From the NCBI GenBank assembly GCA_038496445.1, contig JALMLS010000631.1:1-64000 (forward strand): DNA of 64,000 nt, in the 5' to 3' direction. Every line of letters begins with the position of its first letter. The stretch's first letter is position 1. The notes beneath the pieces were generated by a model. It had not been told where the DNA came from. It worked only from the letters and a program-made list of their open reading frames with translations, and made no database searches. Made by a program: the position numbers and the translations under genes. The DNA comes from Trichosphaerium sp. ATCC 40318. Taxonomy: Eukaryota > Discosea > Flabellinia > Trichosidae. Shown piece after piece: positions 35,910 through 48,622 of this stretch.

Positions 35910-38016
35910 ATGCAAAGGGACGAAGACCAGGACGGCGGTGAAGACGAATACGTTGAACTTGATTCAACAACGTTTGCGTACTTGCAACGATATTTCTTGC
36001 ACTTGCGGCGTAGATTTATATCTGGTAATGGAGATGAGGACTCAGGGCAAGCAGAATACCTTTTTCTGGTTACGTCTCTTATTTTTACACAGAGACGACT
36101 CAGACGATGACTTTATGGATGAGGAACCTATCACAGCGAACCTAGAGGTAAGGTTGAGTTTACCTCACCAAAATAACAGTACAATTAAGGATCACGCTTT
36201 ACACCTTGATACGCTCAGTAGAACAGGCAGTTCACCCTTTAGCAGTACGTATTCGTTACTAAATCACACTAGTAACATTTGGTAGCCAAACCAAACGAGA
36301 GTGTATTTAGCATGATACGCAAGGTAAGCGCTTCCACTAAATTCTCCCCCAACACGAAATGGATTTTTCGTTAAATAATTTATCCGCTAACTTCTCCAGC
36401 GTGAACTTGGTCCAACCCTACGTACGCCAGGGGCAATACAAAGCTGTCCTTTTGGCCCTAAAGCAAAAAGCCACATCGGTCAGGTACGCTTGTTCTCACC
36501 AACCCATTTTTAGTTCCTTTCAACGGAATTTGACTTATTACTTGCTTAGCGCTTTGTACCTACAACGCCTGGGCTTGTAGCAAGGCACAATGACCAAGTG
36601 TTTTGTGGTATGTTCAGTAGAGATGGATCCATGTACATGTCCGCTTGCCAAGGTATTACACTTGAATTCGAAAAAAGTTTTGTTGACATGTTCCAGATCG
36701 GTCTATTCGTACCTACGAAACGTACAAGTGGCAAGTACAAAAGACTATTGTAGCTCGTGATGTTGGCTGGTCTATCATTAGTGTAGATTACAGTCCAGAC
36801 AAGGATTGGCTCATCTATAGTTCATGGTCTGATTACGTTCATATTTGTAATACACAAGGAGAGCACGAAGTACATGAAGCACTCGACTTTAAGTGCGTGG
36901 TTTTTTTCTCGAAGGTGTAAGATTGTTCATGTTTTGTATAGACCTCAAGCTCATCGTTTTTGCTTGTTTTCTATCCAGTTTTCTCCAGATAATAGTGAGA
37001 TTCTTGGTGGTAGTAATGACAAATGTTTATACATGTATGATATTGTAAAGAAGCAACGTGTGCTCGCGGTACGATTTTTTTTTGTGGAGGTAGTTTTGCT
37101 GATGCTTTTTTTTTGATTTAGGTTAGAGGACACATGGACGATATTAATGCAGTTTGTTATGCTGATAAATCATCACAAATCTTCTTTTCGGGATCCGATG
37201 ATGCATTAGTTAAAGTTTGGGATACTAGAGCAATGGGCTCTGGAACATGCGCTGGTGTACTTGCTGGACACAATGAAGGTGTCACATTTATTGATTCGAA
37301 GGTACTTAAGCCTAAACTCGATATTGAGTGGGAATTAATGCACGTAATGTAGGGTGATGGTAGATACTTGATTTCTAATGGTAAAGATCAAAAAATAAAG
37401 TTATGGGATTTAAGAAAGATGAAAGCACAACAAGAGATACCTGTGAGACCACGTCGTCAGGTTAGCCTTAAAAGAAGCAAAATTAAACTTACTAAAAAAT
37501 TATTAGCGCATGTGGGGTCAACCGCAACAACCACATCCAGAGCAGCCTGACGAATCTGTTATGTCTTATAGAGGCCATAAGGTGTTCCAAACACTCATTC
37601 GTTGTCGTTTCTCTCCAGCTCATTCGACTGGACAACGTTACATTTACACTGGCTCATTTGATGGTTCAGTCTACAGTAAGTTCACAGAGAACTGAGCTAT
37701 TATTTTTAAGTTTCAGAACTAATTGTGTTACTAGTTTATGATGTTCTGACTGGTAAACTTGTGAATAAGCTGAATGGACATCAACATACCGTACGTGATG
37801 TGCACTGGCATCCATACGATCCATTGATAGTATCAACTTCTGTACGTCTTATTTACATTCTAAAAACTTTTCATAAACTAACTCATTTGTTTCTAAAAGT
37901 GGGATGGTTCTGTGAAAAAGTGGTCTTACTACCCAGCAGAGCTTGGTATCAAAGTAGAAGAACCACCTCCAGAGAGGAGAAGTGCTCGAAGCTTGTACTT
38001 CGATGACTATGAGTGA
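35910..38016 (+). CDS. DCAF11: DCAF11/WDR23-like WD40 substrate receptor
   Basis: The N terminus is acidic with DEYVELDSTTFAYLQRYF, the counterpart of the DCAF11 N-terminal helix. The WD40 propeller follows: LARDVGWSIISVDYSPD, WLIYSSWSDYVHICNT, FSPDNSEILGGSNDKCLYMYD, GHMDDINAVCYADKSSQIFF, SGSDDALVKVWDTR, LAGHNEGVTFIDSKGDGRY, LISNGKDQKIKLWDLRKM, YRGHKVFQTLIRCRFSPAHS and LNGHQHTVRDVHWHP. Order and wording match DCAF11 closely. In animals and worms this protein is a receptor of CUL4-DDB1 ubiquitin ligases, including turnover of Nrf2/SKN-1-type factors. The gene has about ten introns and ends SLYFDDYE. It follows the preceding gene by about 260 bp. Confidence 0.88.
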
Positions 38017-38305
38017 GACCTGTTGTACAGTTACCCTAGTCGTGTATTATTAAAAAGTTGCATATTCAAGATTCATAAATACTCAGCTGTTTGTTCTTAT
38101 TTTCGTAAAGCGAACGATCCTGATGATTGCCTGTCAGCTCAGAGATCAAAGAAAGTTGACAAACTTTGAAAAAAAGCTAAGTTGAGAATAAGTTGGTTTT
38201 CTCCTTTTTTGCCGGCTATTTCGTCATAACGACTTAATATAGCTGTCAGTTAGAATTCTACATGCTTGAGTGGCACGACAGGTGTAGTAACTAATACGAT
38301 TTATA

Positions 38306-41300
38306 ATGGAGTTTAAATTAGCGACAAAGATTGCATCAAAGCGCAGAAGCTATAACCCGTACTTCTATTAAATGGTTAGACGTTGCTCTGAGAAATTTAT
38401 AGCGCGGATGTTTTGGAAGGATACTCTACAGACGTTTTTGAAGTGGCGGAGGAACCAGCATACACACAAAAGGACCTACCGAAGCATGTGCTTCATGTCC
38501 CGCATTTAAAAGAAGTTATTGAACCCATAATGGCAGCTTTAACGCCTGAGGATGTACGTAGCGTCAATGTTTCTTTCATGAACGTGTAGTGTAACGCTTA
38601 ACTTTGAACAGGCGAAAGAATTATTTAAAGCGACGCTATCCGCCTGCTTTTGTCCAGTAATGTACTCTAGAGATCATTTAGACAAGCTAGTGTCAAACAA
38701 CTGCCAAACTATTCAAACATTGTTTCAAACGGTTGTCTCTACGGAGATTGCTACTAAGCAAATTCAAATCGTAGCAGACTCTGCTCATGTACTAATTATT
38801 CTTATATTTCCTCAACATTTTGACATCTTTCTAGGACGTGTCAGCCGAGCTACAACGACAATTGCGAACCGGTACACAAAAATGTTTTGTGATTATTTCT
38901 TTACCACGAGCTGCAGAACCCTTCATTTTCTGACATAGTTGCGGTTTTTTAGTTGGTTCTCATGCGTTATACAACAAATACGCTTTTAAGAACGCTACAC
39001 AGTATGACGCGTGGTGTGTCGCAAAGAAGAATGAGCTCAAGAACCATATTGCAGCAATACAGGGTGTAAGAAAAAATTACTTTTAAATTATCTCTAAGCT
39101 GTTTAGATACCATCATTTGTGGGCATCGCTACTGTAACTGGTATGGTTCATACACTGATGAAATGTTTATTCTAACACTTAAAAGTTGTACGAGCTGAAG
39201 GGTTGCATGCGAAAGATTTATGCACGTCAAGTAACAGTTACAACTAAATCTCAATGTTTTGTTTTAAATAGTCAGCAAATCCCCGAAGATTTTTTGTGTT
39301 GTTAAAGTTGGTCAAACGACAGAACAAACAGCTTCGCACAGTGATGATACACCATCGTGGGATGAAGAATTCACATTGTACGAAGCTGACAAGTGCCAAT
39401 AGTTCTATTAACTCTTGAACCAGTACAACAAATGAAAGGAGTTCAGTACTTGAGATTGAAGCACGTGCAGGTAGACTTATGGGATCAAGCTTCTTAGGAC
39501 ATGCTACATTCGATTTAGAATCTCTTATGTTTGCGTGAGTCACCTTTTAAAATCCTCACGTGATCATTTTTAAATTCATTTAAATTCTAGTGATGCACCA
39601 GAAGAAGGTGTTTGGTTGGATTTAACTACAAGGAGCGGTGAGGAAACACTTGCTAAGGTTCTTGTCAAAATTGGATTTACATTCAGATTGGTACGTTCTA
39701 GATTGTTTTTAGGAAACCTGTTAATTTTTGTCAAAGGGTTCTTCGACTGTTACTAGTAGTGTTAAATCATCTTTTGATCCTGAGAAAGCTTACAAGTACG
39801 TTGAAGATATGTTGTACGTTTTATATTTTAAAGTACATGTTAGGTATTTGCTATGCTTGTCTTTATTGACTAAAACGAGTGATGCCAGTATTCAATCAGA
39901 AATTAGATGGCTAATGGATAATTATTGTGCTAGATATGGCATTGAACCTGTCAGTGGCCAGATACAGTACGTTAAAACCCATGCCTATTCCTCTACAGAA
40001 ACGCTTATTGTTATACTTAGAACCCTAGAAATACTCTCTGGAGCTGTGAAGCCTAAAGTAAAGCACTTGACTAAAATACATGCAACACTGGCACGTGATA
40101 TAATTACAATGAAAAATTAACCATAGTTAAGGCTGAGATATCCGCTATGATAAATACAGGAGCAATACTAACAATTTCGGAGGTGGTTCCTACCACGCTA
40201 TTCTTTCTCATTTGCTATTAGGCCGAAACTCTTGAAACAATTCAAGAGAATATATCCGCAAGTGTTTCGACACTGCTGGAATATTATTATCAAGTCTTCC
40301 CTGGAAACAAGCCCGAAGGAGCATTGCTTGTGCTTACGCTTATATATGCATTGTTAAACGAAGAGCATGATCCTAGCAAACGGAATGAGGCTTTATGTAT
40401 TAAGTTATCGACAGAAGTGGAGGTACAAGAGCATTGTGTTGTTTAAACTGACAACACGGTTTTGTAGAGTGCAAGAGAGCAGATCTATTACACGTTTATT
40501 GGAGATTCTCCAACGGAAGAAACACTCTATCGTGCATGCAATATGATTGCATATTTGATAAAGGTATTGCTACTATTGCATCCTAAATTTTGTTTTGACG
40601 TGTTTGTACAAAGGAGGATGAGAAGTTCTGTGAAGTATTTCCTAGGTATGTATTATTGTGTGTTGTACTTAGTAATTATGTTGATTTTGCTTAGTGATAT
40701 GGAGTTTATGCTTAGCTCTGTTCGAACTTTTTATAATGATTTGTTGATGCAAAACGTAACAGATTTTTATATGAGTTTATCAGCTAGAGCTATTGGCGAT
40801 TATACTATGCCATTATATTTCCAACTACGGAAACTTCGTAAGATTTGCACAACATTTGTAAAAGAGTACGGACCTTAGTTAGTTGTGATTCGTTGTTTCG
40901 AACTCTTACAATGTTGGTAGCTTCGCACCTGTAGAGTTTTATCCATGTTTCCAATCCAGTACATCTAGGTGGCTTCATAAAGTAGAAGATACATACACTA
41001 AATGGCAACACCGTGTTGCTTCTCGGGATAAAGTGCGTTCTATCATTGAAATACTGTAGCTGATGAAAATATTAGTACAAGCGTAGTGCTAGCATTGGGT
41101 TATCATCATTGTACGTCTAAACTTGTATCAGTTGTGTATTGACCTTAGGCTTAGGTATTCTCAACCAGCATATGATTTGTTTACACTAATATACTCCTCT
41201 TATTGTATCTTTAAAAAGTTCGAGTTGCGCACAGATACAGATATGGATAAATTCTTCAAGGTAACCTATTTTTTATGAACCTTTTTTGTTTATACTTTTT

Positions 41301-44070
41301 AGTGTGTTGAGACGGCTGTTTCGAGTTATGTTGCAAGAGTAAAGCAGGATATTGGTAAGGAGATGGGAATGAAGTCTGCAGCCCCAAAGAAGAAATCTAA
41401 GAAACACAGAGGCCGCAGTTCACGTGGAAGCAGTGCATTTGGTAAACATACCTAGTTACCAAATTTTTTTGTGAAGAATTGCTAACCATCTTGACAAGGT
41501 TCTGTTGGATCTGTAATGAGATCGATGACAAAACATCATAAGGAGTGTCCTATAATAGAATTAGAACCAACTGGCATTGTTACTACACCTAAGGTACGTA
41601 CAGAAGTATATCTTTGCAAGTAACTAAATAATTTATAGCTTTCAGTTCAGCTCTCCAATATTGAGTTTGTTACGCACCAACTGTTTGATTTGTGTAACCA
41701 TATAAACAAAGACCCTGATGTTGAGGTGTCAGATACAAGACAAATATTCGGATCTCTATTTAGCGAGCTAAAGAATACTCTTGAGGATTCTATCAAGCTT
41801 TATGTTAAGAAGGTACTAATTCCTTTCCTTGATTTCAGTTCACTTATTGCTTGTTTTCAACTAGGTGAGCGTTTCAGCACATCTAGAACACGCAATGGGT
41901 ACGCACCTTTTGTACTAAGAAGTTAACCACTCTCATTAGATGAATTTCTGGAAGACGCCCCTTCAAATGATGATAGTAAGCAATTTACCCTATTAGTAAT
42001 AAGTAACGAATGCTTACATTTGTGTTACAGTTACAGAAGAAGTGTTAGTACATAGGGTAGAGTATATACTGCAATGTATTAATGCACATGCTGAGATATT
42101 ATCTACAAACGTACATATCAAACAACAATGGTTTGTTCATGAATCTTAACCATCTTGTTATAGTTGTGCTACTCCTTGTTTAAGAAAATATTTGAGAAAT
42201 TATGGCAAATGCTACTCAAGGTAAATTTGTCTCTGCACGTGAGAGAAAACATTAATCACGTGATTTAGAACTTGATGTTTATGCTTTTCCCAAATCCACG
42301 TAAAGGAAAAGCTGATAAAGGTATTAATTGCTGTCACGTGTTGTTCTTAATAGAGTTAGATGCGGCAAATCTTTGTGCTACAGCACTTCCTATGCTAAAA
42401 CGGTTCTTTCATGCAGATGGAGATGGTCCAAGTAAGTGTGTGAGCCGAGCTTTTACAGTCGTTTGTAGCAGTATTCACTTGATTACGTAATGAGTAATAT
42501 CGTTAACAATGATAAGGTGAAGAGTGGCTTAATGAAACAGCTAGTGGCTTAGTTGATGCATTGGAGTTATTTAAAGGTATTTTGGGTTTGTTGTCAACTC
42601 AAGTTATTCACGTTTTATTTATTTAGTTGATACACCAACGTTGATTGATATGTATAAACAACAGGATAAAATACAAAGAGAAATTGTTATTCTTAGTGTT
42701 TTGGGTACATTTGAAGGACAACAATATCAACTTGGGTTTTTCCTCGTTCAATTAGTTTCACAACCTTTATGTTTTTTTTTTGACAAGTTGTGTAGCATCT
42801 AGGCCAAAAGATAAGGAAGCAAAAACACTTGTACGTGCTGAAAAACCAACGATACTTACACGAGAGGTGGTCTCGGTATTTGGTTTATCCAGGGAAGAAA
42901 AGATAATTGACTGTAAGTGTTTTTTTTGGTTAATAAGCTACTCACTAATTGTTAAAAGATCACCATTGTGTTAATGTCGTTCATGAAATAAGTGGATTCT
43001 TGTATGTTCTTACTAGTTACATATGCTTCGATACAGCACTATGGGGCGACCACAAGACAATTATTTCAATCTCAGAAATCGCAGCTCTGAAAAAAGTAGG
43101 AAGAACCTTAAAACAATTTATCACTAAACCGATTCTTAGAACCAATGTGATATGGATAATATGCGTATAGTAATAACACTCATAGATGGACATGTACACT
43201 TCCCCGAGGATATAAAAGCAAGTATTAACGTCTGATTAGGAGTACACTTTTGCATCATTTTTGAAGCCAAGAAAAGCTTACAATGATATTGCTCTTCTAT
43301 GCGAAAAGAATAATGTTACAGTTGAAATGGATAGTATTATAACAGAAAAGCGTACGAATGAGAACATGCCATTGTTATCACTTGAGTACTAATCAAAACA
43401 TTGTAGCTACTGAGGACTCCCTACTTACTGTTGGTCGCCAAGGAGACAGGCATAAAAAACGCAAGAGCAAATCTATTGCTGTACGTCTATTTGTTTGTTT
43501 ACTATGAATCACCTGTAATTCCAGATATAATACTTGTCTTTGTGTATTAATATAAGGTTTAGAAAACTGAGAAGGAAGCTGCTAATTTAAGTAAAATCAT
43601 AAAGTTATTTAAACTCAAGGAAAAAGATGCTCATTTTATTACACGTACGAAGCAATAATCCCTTAGTGATGTTTATTGATGTTATGTCTTAGGTGTTGCT
43701 TGCTCTTATGCTTTCTCTGCAATCCCTCACCGCGGACATATTTATATCTTTCCTAAAACTATTGGTTTCTTGACACATATTCGTCATAATACTGTTTTGA
43801 TCCCTTATACTTCAATCAAAGATATTAAAAAACGAAAATCTGGTAACGTAGTACCTTCTGATATTCTCATAATTGAACATCGTCCTGAGCACAAAGACAA
43901 ACGTGTACGTAGTAATATGAAGGGTTTTTTTTCTTTTTCGTATTTTTTTCCAATGTGTTTAACATTTTATTTAGCATATTTTCCGTTCGTTACCTTTAAA
44001 AGCACGTGATGAGGTATTTGATATTATACAAGAACAATGGTGTAAGCAAAAGATGGCAAGTAAAAAATGA
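38306..44070 (+). CDS. Munc13-like protein with C2 domain and C-terminal GRAM domain
   Basis: A long exon chain (about 1,500 residues expected) starts with MEFKLATKIASKRRSYNP. A C2 domain lies at about 39190-39690, with GLHAKDLCT, FCVVKVGQTTEQTASHSDDT, PSWDEEFTLYEADK and GSSFLGHATFDLESLMF. The acidic loops are partly kept, so calcium binding is possible. The long helical middle (WLMDNYCARYGIEP, YYQVFPGNKPEGALL, MPLYFQLRKLRKICTTFV, LFTLIYSSYCIFKKFELRTD) resembles the MUN region of UNC13/BAIAP3-type priming factors, which act in vesicle fusion at membranes. The end (about 43690-44068; HIYIFPKTIGFL, VLIPYTSIKDIKKRKSG) is a GRAM domain, a lipid-binding fold. More than 25 short introns. The MUN assignment is by pattern only. 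Confidence 0.72.
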
Positions 44071-44250
44071 GACAGCGAATAAAACAAACAAAATAACACA
44101 AAAAACCCAAAACACTTGTAGATAAAATGTACAAAAATGGTTGTAAAATACAGTGTCACGTGTTATGTATAACTTTTGCCTCCTTTCCAAAATCGGGACT
44201 TCGAACAGTACCTTAAGTTTGATGTACCTAAGTGACAAACAACAAAAAAC

Positions 44251-47200
44251 ATGACAGCAAAGGTTGTATTTGTTTTTTTCGCTTTCTTTTTCATTTTTAC
44301 TTTTGGTTGGCCTCCATTGCCTCCATCAATACCTCCACAAGTTGGAAAAGATATACCAGGCGGAGACTTGGCCAACATGCCAATAACTTTATCTGCTGAT
44401 AACTACACCTTGTGCGCTGAGAAATGTCAAAATACACCTGCATGTATCGCTTGGGCATATGGAGTGCGTTTTTAATCACTACTATAAACATTTCCACGCC
44501 AATGCTCTTTGTATTGATGCTTTCTTGTGTAGTTAGAGACTTGTGAGAAGAAACCGCTTTGTTGGTTAAAATCTACAATTGGAAAGGTCGTAGACAATTC
44601 TTGTAGAGTATATGGAACGTCACGTGCGTCAAGTGACACTCCTTCTTTTTTTACAGCTGACGTGTTTTTTTAGCCAAAAGAGCTTGTCAATTACCCACAC
44701 AGTGGACCCACTTGGTGGATCCCAAAAGGCCTCTTCCTTATTACCCAAGGCCACAAATGAAAAGACCTGTTGACCTGGCACAAAACTTGAACGGATTGTG
44801 GGAATTCACGCCTGGAAGCAAAGGAGAAGCACCGCCTTTTGGCATAAAATTGGAAAAGGTGTCGTAGCTTTCTTTGGTTTTTTGTCTAATAGTTCTGTTT
44901 AAGAATATTCTTGTACCGTTTCCTGTGGAGAGTTGCTTGTCTGGCATCGGCGAAACACATCAGTATTTATGGTACAGAAAGGTTATGGACAAACCGAGTC
45001 ATTTTAACAGTGGAAAAATTCTTCTACACTTTGGCGCTGTAGATTGGCAAACTACGGTCTACATTAACAAGAAGTACCTACACATTATCTTATTATTTAC
45101 TAACCAACGTTAAAGAAAAATCGCCGTTCATACCGGAGGATACAGGTACGAGAACACAAAGAGATGAATGGTTAACATTAAAAAAAAACCACAGTGGATT
45201 CAGTTTCGATGTCACAAGCGATATTAAAGAAACGGATAATGAGATCATCATTGGCGTATTTGATCCTACCGAAAAGTAAGGTGCACGTGTGATACACAAA
45301 TATTAATTCTGTATAAGCGGCGGACAACCTTTTGGGAAACAGCAAATCGGAAAATTCGGAAATCCAGGAGGCACGTTTTGAACAAAATACACTAGTGATG
45401 TGTTCAAAATCACTGACACTTTTTAGGAGATCACTATTCTCCAGCATCGGGTATTTGGCAGGTAATTAGTTTAAATGCGCTACAGTCAACGACTAATTTT
45501 TGATGTAGACAGTATGGATGGAGAACGTGCCACAGCAGTATATCCAAAAGCTGAAGATCTCAGCTGACATGAAATCTGTTTCGGTTAATGTATCAAGCAC
45601 AACTACAGGAGAGAAAGTAACTTTTAGTGTTTTGGATAATGGTAAAGAAGTAGCGAACGCCACTGGAAAGTAAGTCATTGAATTTTCTTGGTTGTGTTTC
45701 AACAACATTTCTCAAAACAATCACGTGACATATTATTTTTTATGTTAGATCAGGAAGCATAACAACAATTGTTGTACCAAATCCAAAACTATGGGGACCT
45801 CTACAACCTAATCTATACGATCTCAAAATCACATTGGAATCAGGTGACACTGTTACATCATACTTTGGCATGCGGACAGTGACCAAAGGGAAAGACGCAA
45901 AGGTAACACTAACTTACATAAAACACCTTGTTCGCGTCACTGATAATACAACTTTTTTCCCTTAGGGTGTAACAAGGCCTCTAATCAATGGGAACTTCAC
46001 ATTTCTCGCAGGTTGGCTAGACCAATCTTTTTGGCCGGGTAAGAGAAAAACCAAAACAAATTGACACTAATTGAGAATGTAGATGGAATATATACAGCTC
46101 CTACATACGAAGCATTGGCGTATGATCTCAAAGCACTTGATACATTCGGAATGAATTTTGTGAGACTCCATCAAAAGGTACATCAGGTTACATTGAGACC
46201 TGCCCAGCTCGCCAATAGCCAGCTGTTTTTCTGTTGGCTTTCCAATTGTTGATGACTGTTTTTTGTAGGTTAATCCTGAGGTTTGGTATCACATCGCGGA
46301 TACTCTCGGTATTATTGTGCAACAAGATATGATACAGCACTTTGATATATCCACGACACCTGATGCTGATTTATATCACGATGACCTTAAAGCAATGATT
46401 GATGATCGATACAATCATCCATGCATAGTACAATGGACAGCCTTTAATGAAGGTATAGCTGTACTATTATTAATAGTAAATAGTCGTCTAAGTAATACTG
46501 TAGTGGATATGGTAAAACATTTTGATGCCAAGTCTGTTGTTGAATGGATCAGCGCTTACGACCCTTCAAGATTAGTAGATACAGACAGCGGTGGTCCTGC
46601 GAATGACTTGCATGTTGGGGATGTAAATGATATACATACATACCCAGATCCAAAGATTCCATTGCCTTCAGGTATCAGCATAAGTTCCTATTAATACCAA
46701 CATTTTTTGTTGGCTCAAGCAAGACTTATTGACACGTGTTTTGTTTTTCTCCAATATTTTATTGTATTGAATTTGGTTACATAGTCGTAAGAGCTAGGTT
46801 GCTTCTGTTATTAACTCTTGTATGTAGCAACTCAATATGGTGAAGTTGGCGAATTTGGTGGCTTAGGAGCTTTTGTAGAAGGCCATGTTTGGTTACCAAA
46901 CCGTTGCTATGCGTACACTTTTGTAAATCTCCCAATTCCCTTCTCATTGTTTTTGTTCAGGTACCGTAAAGTAGGCACTCCTAATGCACAAGCAACAGCT
47001 TACATAGCAATGGCAAAGACAATACAAGATAATAAAAAGGATGTATCAATAAGTGTCTATACACAAATAACTGATGTCGAATTAGAATGTGATGGCTTCT
47101 TAAATTACGATAGGCACGTGATACTTGCGATTTTCTTTTTACTTTCTTTCTTGTTTGGGTTTGTGTTTATCGTTATCCAGGACGAACAAGTTTACAGAAG

Positions 47201-47853
47201 AAGATACTAAGAGAATACGAGATGCAAACTTGGATCTTATAAACGCTTAGTCTGACATTGTAACTTGATAGTAAACATAAGCGTCTACCCTCTATAACCC
47301 TCAGATTTCCGTTTACTGGCATGCCTTTTCCATATTAAAAGTCCAGTTAGGGCACGACCTGAAACCATTGTGACTTGGTCTATGCTAATGTTAGAGGCGC
47401 TTTATCTCAACAATCTAAAAAAGATTCCAAGAAAAGGGTTTGATGAAGAAGGTGTAGCTGTAATAGTATGGAGCGCTGTTGATAAATGGTTTCGTACCAA
47501 CGGCTAAAAGGCCAAGGAGTGTATAATATCTTAAGATGTTTTTGTTCATACCATAGGCTGTAGTAGATAATGTGCAAATGCAACGTTCTACTTCTTCATT
47601 TATTATTGGTGATGAATTCTTTAACTTTGTTGAGTGCCCAATATTAATGCCAACATTGTCTCCAATGACACAACCTCCTCCGACTACATTGCAGCCAACA
47701 TCCTCTCCAACAACTTCTGCACCACAAACTCCTAGTTCCACTATCAATAGTACAACAAGCGCTCCAAGCATGCCTATACACTCAGGAACAATACAACTAG
47801 TATGGCATTTCGCTGTACTTGGATGCTTACTTGTAACTTTCACTTGTAATTGA
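44251..47853 (+). CDS. Secreted GH2 beta-glycosidase with PAN module and GPI-like tail
   Basis: A signal peptide (MTAKVVFVFFAFFFIFTFG) precedes a Cys-rich PAN/Apple-like module (YTLCAEKCQNTPACIAWAYG ... CWLKSTIGK ... CRVYG). The GH2 jelly-roll follows (LNGLWEFTPG, ILVPFPVESCLSGIGE, LHFGAVDWQTTVYINKK), then the beta-sandwich (SGIWQTVWMENVPQQYIQKL, VPNPKLWGPLQPNLYDL) and the TIM barrel with FVRLHQK, the acid/base Glu in WTAFNEG and the nucleophile Glu in GEFGG. The end is a Thr/Pro/Ser-rich stalk plus a hydrophobic tail, a GPI-anchor signal. It probably removes beta-linked galactose, glucuronate or mannose from surface glycans; the exact sugar cannot be read from motifs. About fifteen introns. 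Together with the GH9 gene it suggests cell-wall or food-polymer processing. Confidence 0.85.
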
Positions 47854-47904
47854 GTATCTGTCACGAAAAACATAACATAAAAAAACTCAAAAATATTATG
47901 GCCA

Positions 47905-48223
47905 CAAAACGTTGACGTTTTGTATTCACAATTTTTTCATAAAACGATATCTTTTTAGCTGTTTTTTTACTCATAAAACGTTAACGTTTTACCTTTTTTC
48001 TTTGGTCATAAAACGTTAACGTTTTGTAGGAGGATTGGATGAGTTTTTCTACCTCAAATCATCATTACTTTAAGACAATTCCAAAACATTATGTTTTGAA
48101 GCAACCTTTGATGATTTGTACTAGCATTGGCAATACATTTGGTGTTTTTGTAAAAACAATGACGTTTTGAGGTAGAAAAACTCATCCAATCCTCCTACAA
48201 AACGTTAACGTTTTATGACCAAA
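47905..48223. repeat. AAAACGTTAACGTTTT palindrome array
   Basis: The 16-bp palindrome AAAACGTTAACGTTTT occurs three times exactly (about 47974, 48010 and 48199) plus one variant with a single change (AAAACGTTGACGTTTT, about 47907) and a half copy near 47940. Most are preceded or followed by TCAT/ATGA. The last two exact copies lie in the arms of the inverted repeat at 48001-48223. The organisation resembles the palindrome-filled TIR elements elsewhere in the window. Confidence 0.7.
48001..48223. repeat. 58-bp perfect inverted repeat (hairpin or MITE-like element)
   Basis: Bases 48001-48058 are the exact reverse complement of 48166-48223, with a 107-bp loop. Each arm contains the palindrome AAAACGTTAACGTTTT and a unique part around GGAGGATTGGATGAG and CTACCTCAAA. 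Arms this long and perfect indicate either a young non-autonomous DNA element or a recently homogenised hairpin. No ORF lies in the loop. Confidence 0.8.
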
Positions 48224-48622
48224 AAAATAAAAAGAGAATATTGTGAGAAATGTAGGTTTAAACGTTAAAATTTTCCTAAAATCCCTATCATCAATTTTTT
48301 TTGTAACCAGTTTTTTTTTTGAAGCTGTTGTTCACGCACCTTCAACAATATTTCTCAGTTGCCTAATTTGGCTTCCAAATTTTCAGACTTGTTTTATTGG
48401 ATGGATAGGACATACACTATAGTAGCATTCTTTTACAAGCCTCAAAACTTTCATAACTAATGTAATGTTGTTTGTGAACAAAACTCAATTGTGGAATAAA
48501 CGTTTATTGGGCTAAAATTTTCTAAAGGGCAAACCCTTAAATGTTTCCACATTTGCCCAGACTTCTGTTCTTCTAATTTACATCATTCACAGAACTTTTT
48601 GTTTGTTGCCACAGGCACTGTA

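Larger units (their letters stand above)
47854..48622. other. Intergenic region with palindrome array
   Basis: The stretch between the GH2 gene and the RING gene contains palindromic AAAACGTTAACGTTTT units and a long inverted repeat (48001-48223). The remainder, about 48240-48620, is AT-rich with no supported gene. Confidence 0.5.

Noticed and set aside
43971-44497. Minus-strand ORFs of 62-80 codons around 44 kb
   Set aside because: They are antisense to the end of the Munc13-like gene and the start of the GH2 gene.
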